Positions 25,097-34,128 of a stretch of 64,000 nucleotides of DNA are shown piece by piece. Both the position numbers and the translations under genes were made by a program. The notes under the pieces are model-generated. The model was given only the letters and a program-made list of their open reading frames with translations, was not told where the DNA came from and did no database searches. The DNA is from Massilia terrae (GTDB taxonomy: Bacteria; Pseudomonadota; Gammaproteobacteria; Burkholderiales; Burkholderiaceae_D), in contig NZ_JANUGU010000001.1 of NCBI RefSeq assembly GCF_024753145.1, forward strand, positions 992,001-1,056,000. The letters are read 5' to 3'. Position 1 is the stretch's first letter. Every line of letters starts with the position of its first letter.

Positions 25097-27469
25097 ATGG
25101 ACGAACCCGCAGGACAACAAGGCTTTCTGCTGACCCGGCATTGGCGCGATACCGATGCCGGCGTCGAGGTCGATTTCTGGCTCGCGACCGACGACGGTGC
25201 GCGCCGCGTGCGCCTGGCCGCGCAGCCTTGCGTGGCCTTCGTCCCGGCCGAACTTGGCGATAGCGTCAGGCTGGTGCTCGAACGCGAACGCGGCTGGGAG
25301 CTGCGGCCGCTGGCGCTGACCGATTTCAGCCACCGCCCGGTGCTCGGGCTGTACTGCAGCCGCTACCGCCACCTGCTCAAACTGGAAAAGCGCCTGCGCC
25401 AGCATGGCATCGACATTTACGAGGCCGACATCCGCCCGCCGGAGCGCTACCTGATGGAGCGCTTCATTACCGCCCCGGTGCAGTTCGCCGGCAGCGTGGA
25501 GAGCGACCAGCGCCTGCTTGCCGAAGGCCTGCTGCGTCCGGCGAACGGCTACCGTCCCAAGCTACGCACCGTGTCGCTGGATATCGAGACCACCATGTCC
25601 GGCGAGCTGTATTCGATTGCGCTGGAAGGCTGCGGCCAGCGCCAGGTCTACATGCTCGGGCCGCCGAACGGCGACCCATCCGCATGCGATTTCGCGCTCG
25701 ACTACTGTGACAGCCGCGCTGCGCTGCTGGACCGGCTGGAAGAGTGGATCGCGCGCCACGACCCCGACGCGATCATCGGCTGGAACCTGGTGCAGTTCGA
25801 TATGCGCGTGCTGCAGCAGCATGCCGAACGCTTCCAACGGCCGCTGCGCCTGGGCCGTGACGGCAGCGCGATCGAATGGCGCGAGCACGGCATGAAGCAG
25901 GAGCACTACTTCATCTCGATCGCGGGCCGGCTGGTCATCGATGGCATCGAGGCGCTGCGCTCGGCGACCTGGAGCTTCCCCTCGTTCAGCCTGGAGAGCG
26001 TGGCGCAGACCCTGCTCGGCGAAGGCAAGGACATCGACAATCCCTACGACCGCATGGACGCGATCGACCGCATGTTCGCCGAGGACAAGCCGGCGCTGGC
26101 GCGCTACAACCTCAAGGACTGCGAACTGGTCACGCGTATCTTCGCCAAAACCGGCTTGCTCGACTTCCTGCTGGAGCGCGCCAGCGTGACCGGGTTGGCG
26201 GCGGATCGCAGCGGCGGCTCGGTGGCGGCGTTCGAGCACCTGTACATGCCGGTGATGCACCGCCAGGGTTATGTGGCGCCCAACATCGGCGACGTGGTGG
26301 GCGGCGACAGTCCGGGCGGCTTTGTCATGGATTCGCGCTCCGGCCTGTACGACTCGGTGCTGGTCCTCGACTACAAAAGCCTTTACCCGTCGATTATCCG
26401 CACCTTCCTGATCGACCCGGTGGGACTGGTCGCAGGGCTGCGGGAAGATGAGGCGGAAACCGTGCCGGGCTTCCTCGGGGCGCGCTTTTCGCGCACCAGA
26501 CACTGCCTGCCCGATATCGTGCGGCGCGTGTGGGAGGGGCGCGACGCGGCCAAGCGCGAGCGCAACCAGCACCTGTCGCAGGCGCTCAAGATCATCATGA
26601 ACTCCTTCTACGGCGTGCTGGGATCGAGCGGCTGCCGCTTCTTCGACCCGCGGCTGGCTTCGTCGATCACGATGCGCGGCCACCAGATCATGCACCGCAC
26701 GCGCGAGCTGATCGAGGAGCAGGGCTACCAGGTCATCTACGGAGACACCGATTCGACTTTTGTGTGGCTGGGCCGTGCGCATGCGGAAGAAGATGCCGCG
26801 CGCATCGGGCGCGCGCTGGTCGCCACGGTGAATGCGTGGTGGCGCACGCACCTGCACGAGGAGATGGGACTGGACTGCGCGCTTGAGCTGCAGTTCGAGC
26901 GCCACTTCACGCGCTTCCTGATGCCGACCGTGCGTGGTTCGGATGAAGGCAGCAAGAAGCGCTACGCGGGCCTGGTCACCACCGGCGACGGCGGCGTGGA
27001 CGTGGTCTACAAAGGATTGGAGACGGTGCGCACCGACTGGACGCCGCTGGCGCAGCAGTTCCAGCAGGGGCTGTACATGAGGATCTTCAAGGGCGAGCCG
27101 CACGAGGATTATGTGCGCGATTACGTGGCGCGCACGCTGCGCGGCGAGTTCGACGAGCTGCTGGTGTACCGCAAGCGCCTGCGCCGCCCGCTGGAAGACT
27201 ACCAGCGCAATGTGCCGCCGCACGTGCGCGCGGCGCGCATGGCGGACGAGCACCATCTCGGCCAGGGCCGGCCGGCGCAGTACCGCAACGGCGGCTGGAT
27301 CCGCTACCTCGTCACCGTCAATGGCCCCGAACCGATGGAGACCCTGCGCTCCCCGATCGACTACGAACATTACCTGACGCGCCAGCTGGAACCGGTGGCG
27401 GACGCGATCCTGCCCTTCATCGGCGACAGCTTCGCGCGCCTGACCAGTCCACAGCAGACGCTGTTCTGA
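25097..27469 (+). CDS. polB: DNA polymerase II (family B)
   Basis: The 790-aa enzyme is close in length to E. coli Pol II (783 aa). The 3'-5' exonuclease ExoI motif is LDIETT near residue 160. Polymerase motif A is [10 protein letters not shown] (about 425), motif B is [12 protein letters not shown] (about 498) and motif C is YGDTDSTF (about 548) with the two catalytic Asp. It serves in translesion synthesis and replication restart. In E. coli it is in the SOS regulon, but the 40-nt gap upstream holds no CTG-N10-CAG LexA-like box. It may be transcribed with the DUF455 gene. Confidence 0.95.
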   Translation: MDEPAGQQGFLLTRHWRDTDAGVEVDFWLATDDGARRVRLAAQPCVAFVPAELGDSVRLVLERERGWELRPLALTDFSHRPVLGLYCSRYRHLLKLEKRLRQHGIDIYEADIRPPERYLMERFITAPVQFAGSVESDQRLLAEGLLRPANGYRPKLRTVSLDIETTMSGELYSIALEGCGQRQVYMLGPPNGDPSACDFALDYCDSRAALLDRLEEWIARHDPDAIIGWNLVQFDMRVLQQHAERFQRPLRLGRDGSAIEWREHGMKQEHYFISIAGRLVIDGIEALRSATWSFPSFSLESVAQTLLGEGKDIDNPYDRMDAIDRMFAEDKPALARYNLKDCELVTRIFAKTGLLDFLLERASVTGLAADRSGGSVAAFEHLYMPVMHRQGYVAPNIGDVVGGDSPGGFVMDSRSGLYDSVLVLDYKSLYPSIIRTFLIDPVGLVAGLREDEAETVPGFLGARFSRTRHCLPDIVRRVWEGRDAAKRERNQHLSQALKIIMNSFYGVLGSSGCRFFDPRLASSITMRGHQIMHRTRELIEEQGYQVIYGDTDSTFVWLGRAHAEEDAARIGRALVATVNAWWRTHLHEEMGLDCALELQFERHFTRFLMPTVRGSDEGSKKRYAGLVTTGDGGVDVVYKGLETVRTDWTPLAQQFQQGLYMRIFKGEPHEDYVRDYVARTLRGEFDELLVYRKRLRRPLEDYQRNVPPHVRAARMADEHHLGQGRPAQYRNGGWIRYLVTVNGPEPMETLRSPIDYEHYLTRQLEPVADAILPFIGDSFARLTSPQQTLF

Positions 27470-27520
27470 GCAAACCGGTGCGCGACATGGCCGCGCACAT
27501 GGCGGATAATGGTTCGCATC

Positions 27521-28477
27521 ATGGAGATCCAGTTCCTCGGCACCTCATCCGGCACACCCACCAAAGCGCGTAACGTCGCCGGCCTCGCGCTGCGCCCGCC
27601 GGAGTCGAGCCACTGGTATCTGGTCGACTGCGGCGAAGGTACCCAGCACCGCATCCTGCATACCAGCTTTTCGCTGCACGGCCTGCGCGGCATCTTCATT
27701 ACCCACATCCACGGCGACCATTGCTACGGGCTTCCCGGCCTGCTGGCCAGCGCGGGCCTGCTTAACCGCAGCGCGCCGCTGCTGATCGCCGGACCGCCGG
27801 AAGTGCGCGCCTATGTGGAATGCGTGATGGCGACAACGGCCCTGGGCCTGCCCTACGATCTGGATTTCGTCGAAGTGGAGGATGGCGCGCACATCGACTG
27901 GCTGCCGGACGTCGTCGTTGGCGCGGTGGCGCTGTCGCACCGCGTGCCTTCATACGCCTATACATTCGAGGAAAAGTCGGTCGAGCGCAAGCTGGATGCG
28001 GCCCGGCTTGCGCGTGATGGCGTGCCTGCCGGCCCGGTGTGGGGGCAGCTCCAGCGTGGGGAAGGCGCGAACCTGCCAGACGGGCGCGTGTTGCGTGCGG
28101 AGGACTACCTTCTGGCGTCGCGCAAGCCGCGCAAGATCATCGTCGGCGGCGACAACGATACCCCGCAGCTGCTGGCCCAAGTGGCGCAAGGCGCGGACGT
28201 GCTGGTGCACGAGGCTACCTACACCGAGGAAGTGCTGCTGAAGATCGGACCGGAACCGCAGCACAGTTCCGCAAAAATGGTGGCGTACTTCGCCCAGGAA
28301 GCCCAGGTCCCGAACCTGGTGCTGACCCATTTCAGTCCACGCTATCACCAGTCGATTGCCGAGGTCGAGGCGGAAGCGCGTGTGGAGTACGGCGGCCGCC
28401 TGTTCCTGGCGAGCGATCTCGATCGCTACATTCTGGACCGCGAAGGCGTGCTGGCACGGATCGCGCCAGCCGCCTGA
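27521..28477 (+). CDS. rnz: Ribonuclease Z
   Basis: The 318-aa MBL-fold endonuclease trims the 3' ends of tRNA precursors. It has the start MEIQFLGTSSGTPTKARNV, the zinc motif THIHGDHCYGLPGLL, HRVPSYAY, and the later metal/catalytic segments HEATYTEE and LTHFSPRY. All expected RNase Z features are present. I chose the ATG at 27521 because it begins the conserved MEIQFLGT; a longer in-frame start at 27509 adds only MVRI. It lies 51 nt after polB and may share its transcript. It ends 6 nt before a convergent gene. Confidence 0.94.
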   Translation: MEIQFLGTSSGTPTKARNVAGLALRPPESSHWYLVDCGEGTQHRILHTSFSLHGLRGIFITHIHGDHCYGLPGLLASAGLLNRSAPLLIAGPPEVRAYVECVMATTALGLPYDLDFVEVEDGAHIDWLPDVVVGAVALSHRVPSYAYTFEEKSVERKLDAARLARDGVPAGPVWGQLQRGEGANLPDGRVLRAEDYLLASRKPRKIIVGGDNDTPQLLAQVAQGADVLVHEATYTEEVLLKIGPEPQHSSAKMVAYFAQEAQVPNLVLTHFSPRYHQSIAEVEAEARVEYGGRLFLASDLDRYILDREGVLARIAPAA

Positions 28478-28483
28478 ACGGTG

Positions 28484-28975
28484 TTACTGGACGCGGCGCA
28501 CCTTGGCCGAGTTGTTGGTGCCCTCGACGTGCAGGAACATCGTGCCGAACACATTGCGCTCGATACGCGCTTTCGGATTCTGCATCGGCGTGAGGACGGC
28601 GTCGCTGCCGTCGACGATGCGCCATACCTGGCCATTGGCCAGTTTGATGCGCGAGTTCGGACCCCATCCGTCGAACGTGCCGACGATGGTGCTCTCGATC
28701 GACTTCGGCTCATCTTCCGTCTTCTTTTTCACCTGCTCGATGCCGAAGTTCTGTTCGGCGGTCGTGGCGGCGGTCGGCGCAGCGTTCGCGGCAACGGGCG
28801 CCGCTGCCGGCGCGGCGCTGGCGACCGGGTTGCCGGCGGTAAGCGGAATCGCATCGTAGCAGCGCAGGCGCGCGGAAGCCTCGCCGAGCGCACGGCACTT
28901 CTGGAGTGCGGCGTCGTCGGCAATGGCGGTGCCGGAAACGAGCAGGATCGACAGCAGGGGCAGGAGTTTTTTCAT
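28484..28975 (-). CDS. Exported protein of unknown function
   Basis: The 163-aa protein has a signal peptide (MKKLLPLLSILLVSGTAIA). The mature part begins with a short Cys pair region (CRALGEASARLRCYDAI), which resembles the start of several small periplasmic proteins including some TagO-like type VI secretion accessory proteins. An Ala/Pro linker follows, and then a small beta domain (STIVGTFDGWGPNSRIKLANGQVWRIVDG). There are no type VI genes in this window, so that link is weak. A good upstream region and signal peptide make it a real gene; its role is unknown. Confidence 0.7.
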   Translation of the reverse strand: MKKLLPLLSILLVSGTAIADDAALQKCRALGEASARLRCYDAIPLTAGNPVASAAPAAAPVAANAAPTAATTAEQNFGIEQVKKKTEDEPKSIESTIVGTFDGWGPNSRIKLANGQVWRIVDGSDAVLTPMQNPKARIERNVFGTMFLHVEGTNNSAKVRRVQ

Positions 28976-29031
28976 CGTGGTCCGGAAAGCGGATTTAAAC
29001 GGGGACGATTATATCGGCTTTCCGGGGCCGG

Positions 29032-29397
29032 TCAGGACAGCCGGCCGTGGACCAGGAAGGCCCAGGCGACGGTGATGATGATCACCCCGGTCAGGCTGAC
29101 GCAGGACCAGGTGAAGAACCATGCGGACAGCACCTGCGCCTGCAGGCCTCGCTCGAACAGGAAGCCGAGGCCGAAGTCGAAGGCCGTGAGGAAGGACCAG
29201 CGGCGCAGGTAGACCGGCAGGTAGCGGCTCATGCGCCGGTTGTGCTGGCGGGCGGCGTGGCGTTCGATGCGGTTGCGCGCGGCGTGGACGTCGGCGAACA
29301 GCCAGTCGAAGAACAGGAATCGGTACAGCAGGCGCCGGAACGGCATCTGTTCGGTGGCGCTGGAAGGCTGGTCGGGTTTGATTGGCGGTGCTTGCAT
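29032..29397 (-). CDS. Small membrane protein of unknown function
   Basis: The 121-aa protein has a basic, charged N-terminal half (RLLYRFLFFDWLFADVHAARNRIERHAARQHNRRM) and two hydrophobic segments near residues 66-84 and 92-116. It is probably an inner-membrane protein with its N-terminus in the cytoplasm. An overlapping 140-codon frame on the same strand is Pro/Arg-rich, has no membrane segments and looks like a shadow. No family is recognised. Confidence 0.6.
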   Translation of the reverse strand: MQAPPIKPDQPSSATEQMPFRRLLYRFLFFDWLFADVHAARNRIERHAARQHNRRMSRYLPVYLRRWSFLTAFDFGLGFLFERGLQAQVLSAWFFTWSCVSLTGVIIITVAWAFLVHGRLS

Positions 29398-29491
29398 TGG
29401 TGCGCTCCAAAATGGCAGGGCTTGGGATCAATACTATGCCGAAGCCGCTTTACGCACCGGCTTTTGCCACGCAATCGTGCGCACTGCTGAC

Positions 29492-30343
29492 TCAGCTCAA
29501 AGTGCAGATGATGAGTTCGGGATCGGCGTTGATCCGCAGCGGCAGCGCGCTGCAGCCGACACCGCGGCTGACGAGCAGCGGACCGTGTGCGAAATCGAAC
29601 CTGCCGCGGCAGTGATGGCGCGACAGCGGCCCGCGCGGGCGCACCAGCGGTGTGCCGCCGGCGAAGGCGATCTGGCCGCCGTGCGTGTGGCCTGCCAGGC
29701 CGACGTCGAAGCGCTCGTCGGTCAGGTGCCACATGCCATCGGGAGAATGCATGAGGTAGATCCTCACCCCGGCCGCGCCCTCGAAGGTGTCGCGTGGGGA
29801 CGGTTGGCCGGTCCAGGGATCGTCGATGCCGCAGATGCTGACGTTGTCGAACGGCGCCGGCAGGCGCTGGTTGCGGTTCACCAGCACCTGCACGCCGGCG
29901 CGGCGCAACTGGGCCTCGATGCCGCCGCGGCCGTGCCAGATGTCGTGGTTGCCGATCACGGCGTAGCTGCCCAGCGGCGCCTTCGCCGCAATGTGGAACA
30001 GGCGGGCCAGCCCGGCGACATGTTGACCGCCCAGCGACACGTAGTCGCCGCCCAGCAGGACCACGTCCGGCTGCTCCTTTTCGATCAGGCGCGCCAGTTC
30101 GTCGAACAGTGCGGCATGGGTGGTCGGTCCGGCGTGCAGATCCGATGCGAACGCGATCACGAGCGGCCTGGGTAGCCGCTTTTCGGGAGCAAGGGCGATG
30201 TCGTGGCGGGTGACAGCCAGCCGGCCGTGCAGGCCGCGCCGGTAGCTCCACGCCGCGACCCTGCCTTTCAACAGCAGCGTGTCGAGCAGGCGTTCGATAC
30301 GGTAGCGAACCGGCCTTGCGCGCTTTTGTTCGAGTTCAGTCAT
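29492..30343 (-). CDS. Metallophosphoesterase (YkuE-like)
   Basis: The 283-aa protein has all calcineurin-like metallophosphoesterase motifs in order: FASDLHAG (about residue 65), LLGGDYVSLGG, VIGNHDIWHG, LMHSPD and GLAGHTHGGQIAF. The dimetal site should be intact. The family includes UDP-2,3-diacylglucosamine hydrolases and broader phosphodiesterases; YkuE-type members act on membrane-linked substrates. There is a short basic N-terminal segment but no clear signal peptide. The substrate is unknown. It is a single-gene unit. Confidence 0.88.
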   Translation of the reverse strand: MTELEQKRARPVRYRIERLLDTLLLKGRVAAWSYRRGLHGRLAVTRHDIALAPEKRLPRPLVIAFASDLHAGPTTHAALFDELARLIEKEQPDVVLLGGDYVSLGGQHVAGLARLFHIAAKAPLGSYAVIGNHDIWHGRGGIEAQLRRAGVQVLVNRNQRLPAPFDNVSICGIDDPWTGQPSPRDTFEGAAGVRIYLMHSPDGMWHLTDERFDVGLAGHTHGGQIAFAGGTPLVRPRGPLSRHHCRGRFDFAHGPLLVSRGVGCSALPLRINADPELIICTLS

Positions 30344-30411
30344 CTGTCCTGTCGATTCAGCAGGCGTGCACTTTACCGCAGCCGCGCAGCATGGCCGCGC
30401 ACCGCTGGCGC

Positions 30412-31239
30412 CTAGGCCAGCCTGAAGCTGCCGATGACCGCGTCGCGCCCGCCGCTGCTAGCAGTGTACTCGCCTGCCTCAAGATCGGCGGACAGCGTCA
30501 CCTGGCCGGGCAGGGCGATGGGCGCCGTGAACCGGGACGAGATCGCGGCCACGCGCCGGCCGGCTGCGTGTTCCAGCGCCGCGCAGCATGCACCAACCGT
30601 GTGCATGCCGTGGATGATCGGCGTGCGCATGCCCATCAGCTTCGCCGTCCAGTGCGACAAATGGATCGGGTTCCAGTCGCCCGACACTGCTGCATAGCGG
30701 CGGCCCGCTGCGCTGTCCAGCTTCCAGCTTGCGATTGGGGCGGTGTGGGAGACTGGCGGAGGCGCGGACCTTGCTCCGCGCCGGCCGCGTACCGCCAGGT
30801 AGTCGCTGGCGCAGCTGAAGATGTCGCGTCCATCTTGCTGTCCCGTTGTGCGGAACAGGACGTGGATCGCGCCATTGGCCTGCGGTGGCGCGATGCTTGC
30901 ACTGGTATGGAGCAGCATCGGCCGCGCCGGATCGAGTGCGTCGTGCGCGATGAGCTCGTTGGCCACGTGGATCATGCCGGGAATGCGGAACGGGAAGCCT
31001 GCGCCCAGCATCGACGCCAACTGGGCGCGTTGTGCAAGCAGGTAGTGGAAGGTCAGCGGCAACGCGTCCGCATCAAAGCCGATCAGCTGGCGGTAGCTTG
31101 CCAAGCTTTTCTGGTTGGTGGGGGATGCAAGATAGGTGGTGCTTGCGGGCCCGTCGACTGTGGTCGTGGCCCGCGCGCGCTTGAACAGGGCGCGCAGCAA
31201 CAGCGGCCCGGGCGCGGGAAGGGGAGGTGGATGGTCCAT
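30412..31239 (-). CDS. MaoC-like acyl dehydratase
   Basis: The 275-aa protein has a hot-dog fold. The C-terminal half holds the hydratase-2 active-site region YAAVSGDWNPIHLSHWTAKLMG, with the catalytic Asp and His of the MaoC motif, followed by RTPIIHGMHTVGACCAAL. The N-terminal half looks like a second, degenerate hot-dog unit. Related proteins hydrate enoyl-CoA or enoyl-ACP in fatty-acid or polyhydroxyalkanoate metabolism. No fatty-acid operon is adjacent, so the in vivo chain length is unknown. It ends near a metallophosphoesterase gene but does not seem linked to it. Confidence 0.82.
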   Translation of the reverse strand: MDHPPPLPAPGPLLLRALFKRARATTTVDGPASTTYLASPTNQKSLASYRQLIGFDADALPLTFHYLLAQRAQLASMLGAGFPFRIPGMIHVANELIAHDALDPARPMLLHTSASIAPPQANGAIHVLFRTTGQQDGRDIFSCASDYLAVRGRRGARSAPPPVSHTAPIASWKLDSAAGRRYAAVSGDWNPIHLSHWTAKLMGMRTPIIHGMHTVGACCAALEHAAGRRVAAISSRFTAPIALPGQVTLSADLEAGEYTASSGGRDAVIGSFRLA

Positions 31240-31266
31240 CCTCCCATTGTAGTGAAGAATACCGCC

Positions 31267-31569
31267 TCAGCGGGAAGGCTTGTCCTCGCTTTCGCTGGCC
31301 TTGCCCGCTTGCTGCGAGCCGGACCCGCTGCCCTGGCGGCTGGCGTTCCCGCGTCCGCGATTGCCCAGTGCCGGCAGGTCGCCATGCTCGCCCAGGTCGG
31401 CATTCTGGCGGTTGCCCGAGTCCGACAGCGGCGGCATGCCGACGCTGCCGTCGTGCTTGCCGCTGTTCAGGTTGCCAGTCGTGCCGGTGGTGCCGGCCTG
31501 GCTGGTGCCAATGCCGCTCAACTCGTCGAACTCGCGGCCCTTGGTGCCTTTGCCCTTGTTCTCAGCCAT
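31267..31569 (-). CDS. Small disordered hydrophilic protein of unknown function
   Basis: The 100-aa protein is almost entirely Gly, Ser, Asn, Gln, Asp and Lys, with no hydrophobic segment. It starts MAENKGKGTKGREFDEL and ends ESEDKPSR, so it is probably intrinsically disordered. I chose the second of two adjacent ATGs (31569) because AGGAG lies 6 nt upstream; a 31-codon extension was rejected. The composition recalls small stress-linked hydrophilic proteins, but that is only an analogy. It sits between a MaoC gene and a cupin gene. Confidence 0.55.
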   Translation of the reverse strand: MAENKGKGTKGREFDELSGIGTSQAGTTGTTGNLNSGKHDGSVGMPPLSDSGNRQNADLGEHGDLPALGNRGRGNASRQGSGSGSQQAGKASESEDKPSR

Positions 31570-31683
31570 CATCGTCTCCTTTCGGTGAAACAGGAAGACG
31601 ATGTTAGGCCTGCCCGCCAGCGCTCCAATCAGAAAACGTAGACTGGTTGTGTAGGACTGCACTCACATGCTGTGGCGGCGCGA

Positions 31684-32070
31684 TCAGTGCCCGTGCTGGC
31701 GCTCGTATTCGTCGGCTTCGGCCTTGGTCTTGTGGATGATGCCGTCCGGATGCTCGGGTGGCGTGTACAGGGTGTACAGGCGCATCGGCCGGTCGGCCGA
31801 GGTGTTGATCACGTTGTGTTCGGTGCCGGCCGGGATGACGACCGCTACGCCATCTTCAAGCGTGTGCTCTTCGCCGTCGAGGATCGCCACGCCCTGGCCC
31901 GCCTCGACGCGGATGAACTGGTCGTGTCCCTCATGGTGCTCCATGCCGATTTCCTCGCCCGGCTGCAAGGTCATGATGACCAGCTGGCTGCGTTTCGTGG
32001 TGTACAGCACCTCGCGGAAATTGTTGCCTTCGAGCGTTTTCTCTTCGATGTTGATGCTATAGCCGGACAT
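31684..32070 (-). CDS. Cupin-domain protein
   Basis: The 128-aa single-domain cupin has metal-binding residues in IGMEHHEGHDQFIRVEAG and a second motif VIPAGTEHNVINT. The ligand pattern H-x4-H-x-Q-F differs from the classical HxHx4E. It resembles small cupins annotated as phosphomannose-isomerase-like. The start at 32070 follows GGAG by 7 nt. A 36-codon extension to 32178 crosses the Tn5-end-like sequence and lacks conserved features. The substrate is unknown. Confidence 0.75.
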   Translation of the reverse strand: MSGYSINIEEKTLEGNNFREVLYTTKRSQLVIMTLQPGEEIGMEHHEGHDQFIRVEAGQGVAILDGEEHTLEDGVAVVIPAGTEHNVINTSADRPMRLYTLYTPPEHPDGIIHKTKAEADEYERQHGH

Positions 32071-32104
32071 GAGGGGCTCCAGTCGCTTGTTGATATCGCA
32101 CGAT

Positions 32105-32118
32105 TGTATAAGAGACAG
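32105..32118. other. 14-nt match to the Tn5 mosaic end core
   Basis: TGTATAAGAGACAG at 32105-32118 equals the last 14 of the 19 nt of the Tn5/Nextera mosaic end. The next base outward differs. It lies in the gap between the cupin and diguanylate cyclase genes. No transposase gene is nearby. It may be chance, an old remnant or a sequencing-library trace. Confidence 0.45.
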
Positions 32119-32289
32119 CAGCGCCCCGCTTGCCGCGCCGGCAGCGCTGGCGCCAGTCCACGGCTTCGTGGTTTTCATGCATCGTGTATTGCATCAGCGC
32201 AACATGTTCTGTACGATGGGTTCATTACGCGTTCGTGCCTTGCCGGCTGGCCCTTCCTCGCACGGCGTCCATCCGCTCTTCGTTCATCC

Positions 32290-33513
32290 ATGCTTAACCT
32301 GAGTCTGATGTTGGTGACGGCTGCATTTTCGGCCGTGATGCTGCTGGTTTTGTCCTCCTTGTCGCGCATCGGTGCCGAGGGCATCCGCGCGTGGTCGCAG
32401 GCGAACTGGATGGCGGTGGTCGCGCTGCCCCTGTTTGCTGCGCGCGGCTTCATTCCGGACCTGTTGTCGATCGAGCTGGCCAACACTGTCTACATGACGG
32501 CCATCACGATGATGCTGGTCGGTTTCCGACGCCACCTCGGGCAGGCGATTTCGGGACCTGCGCTACTGAGCTGCATCGGGCTGGCGCTGGCCACGCTGAT
32601 GGTGTTCCACTACGGCGTCGATTCCTTCCACCTGCGCGTGGTCGACATGTCGCTGTACCACGGCGGCGTGTGCCTGGCCCTCGGCCTGTCGGTGCGCGGC
32701 GCCTTGCCGGATGCGCCGCAGCGCTACCCCTATCGATTTACCGCCATCACCGCGTTCTACCTGGCCTTCGGGCACGGCGTGCGGGGCCTGGTGTCGCTGG
32801 CACAGGCCGCCGACATCCCGGTCTTCTTCGATGTGACGACGTGGAACGTGATCTTCTTCTCGCTCGGGACAATTACGATGCCGTCGCTGACGCTCGGCGC
32901 GGTGATGATGGCGAACGCCGGGATCATCGCCAAGACCAGCTACGCCGCCGACCATGATTACCTCACCGGCGCCTGGTCGCGCCGCGCCTTCTTCGAGCTG
33001 GCCGAACGTGAGCGGGCGCGTACGCTGCGCGCCGGCTCCGACCTGTCGGTGCTGCTGTTCGACGTCGACCACTTCAAGCGGATCAACGACAAGCTGGGCC
33101 ATGCGGTGGGCGACCATGTGCTGGTCGATATCGTGCGCCGCACGGAGCAGCTTGTACGCCAGGTGGACTATTGCGCGCGGCTGGGTGGCGAGGAGTTCGC
33201 GGTGCTGCTGCCGGATTCAAATATCGCCACTTCCATCGTCGTGGCCGAACGCCTGCGTGAGGCGCTCGACCGTTCGATGCGGATCCCGGGCTCGGACGAG
33301 GAGCTGGCCTACACCGTCAGCATCGGCATCGCCTGCCTGGAGCCGAACGAAACCATCACGGCGCTGCTGCGCCGCGCGGACCGGGCGCTGTATGTGGCCA
33401 AGGCTGCCGGCCGCAACAAGGCGATCCGCGCGTTGGCCACTCACGAAGCGGAAAAGGCGGACGGCGCCGCTCCGGCCGCAAACCAGGCCCTATCGGCTGA
33501 CAATCAGCTTTAG
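32290..33513 (+). CDS. Membrane diguanylate cyclase (GGDEF)
   Basis: The 407-aa protein has about six hydrophobic helices over residues 1-225 and a C-terminal GGDEF domain. The catalytic motif is GGEEF near residue 298, and the inhibitory RxxD site (RQVD) lies five residues before it, so an active, product-inhibited cyclase is expected. The substrate-binding region FDVDHFKRINDKLGHAVGDHVL is intact. The start at 32290 (MLNLSLMLV) begins the first helix. The same frame is open upstream to 31672 but lies antisense to the cupin gene, so it was not used. The gene overlaps the convergent LysE gene by 24 nt at its end. Confidence 0.9.
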   Translation: MLNLSLMLVTAAFSAVMLLVLSSLSRIGAEGIRAWSQANWMAVVALPLFAARGFIPDLLSIELANTVYMTAITMMLVGFRRHLGQAISGPALLSCIGLALATLMVFHYGVDSFHLRVVDMSLYHGGVCLALGLSVRGALPDAPQRYPYRFTAITAFYLAFGHGVRGLVSLAQAADIPVFFDVTTWNVIFFSLGTITMPSLTLGAVMMANAGIIAKTSYAADHDYLTGAWSRRAFFELAERERARTLRAGSDLSVLLFDVDHFKRINDKLGHAVGDHVLVDIVRRTEQLVRQVDYCARLGGEEFAVLLPDSNIATSIVVAERLREALDRSMRIPGSDEELAYTVSIGIACLEPNETITALLRRADRALYVAKAAGRNKAIRALATHEAEKADGAAPAANQALSADNQL

Positions 33514-34116
33514 GCCGAGTGCGACGAAGATTCCGCCGGCCACGCGGTCGAGCCACATCCCGGCGCTCGGCCGCCTGGCCAGCCACTGGCCGACCGCGCC
33601 GGAGAAAAATCCCAGAAGACCAAACAGCACGGCCGCCTGCGCGGTGAAGATGAGTCCCAGCGCCGCCGTCTGCAGGTTGGCGTGACCGTGCGCGGGCACC
33701 ACGAACTGCGGCAGGAAGGACAGGAAGAACAGCACCACCTTGGGGTTGATGGCGTTGGCCAGCAGGCCCTTGGCGAACAAGGAGGACAGGCTGTCCTCGC
33801 TGCCGCCAGCGCTGGCGGTTCGCGCTCCGCCGCGGCTGCGCAGTGCCTGCAATCCCAGCCAGACGAGGTACAGGCCGCCGGCCACTTTCAAAGCCGTGAA
33901 GGCGAGCGGCGACGCGGCGATCAGGGCCGACACGCCGATGGTCGCCAGCAGGGTGTGCGACAGGCAGCCGAGCGCGCAGCCCAGGCCGAACGCCATGCCG
34001 CGCAGCCGTCCCTTGGAGATGCCGGTGCCCAGCACCATCATATTGTCCGGGCCGGGCGAAACCGTGATCAGCATGGCGGCGGCGAGGAAGCCGAAAGTCT
34101 GTTCGATGGTGAGCAT
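33490..34116 (-). CDS. LysE/RhtB-family amino-acid exporter
   Basis: The 208-aa protein has six hydrophobic helices. The family signature is SPGPDNMMVLG near residue 20, followed by FGLGCALGCLSHTLLA and NPKVVLFFLSFLPQFV. These proteins export amino acids such as lysine, homoserine or threonine. It lies 12 nt after the flavin monooxygenase-like gene on the same strand, so the two and pncA may form one operon. Its 3' end overlaps the convergent diguanylate cyclase gene by 24 nt. The substrate is unknown. Confidence 0.88.
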   Translation of the reverse strand: MLTIEQTFGFLAAAMLITVSPGPDNMMVLGTGISKGRLRGMAFGLGCALGCLSHTLLATIGVSALIAASPLAFTALKVAGGLYLVWLGLQALRSRGGARTASAGGSEDSLSSLFAKGLLANAINPKVVLFFLSFLPQFVVPAHGHANLQTAALGLIFTAQAAVLFGLLGFFSGAVGQWLARRPSAGMWLDRVAGGIFVALGLKLIVSR

Positions 34117-34128
34117 GGGATTGGCGGA

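Noticed and set aside
31344..31359. CGTTCCCGCGTCCGCG, equal to 16 nt of REP-like copy A
   Set aside because: It is inside the small disordered protein gene and lacks the second arm, so no palindrome forms. Probably chance.
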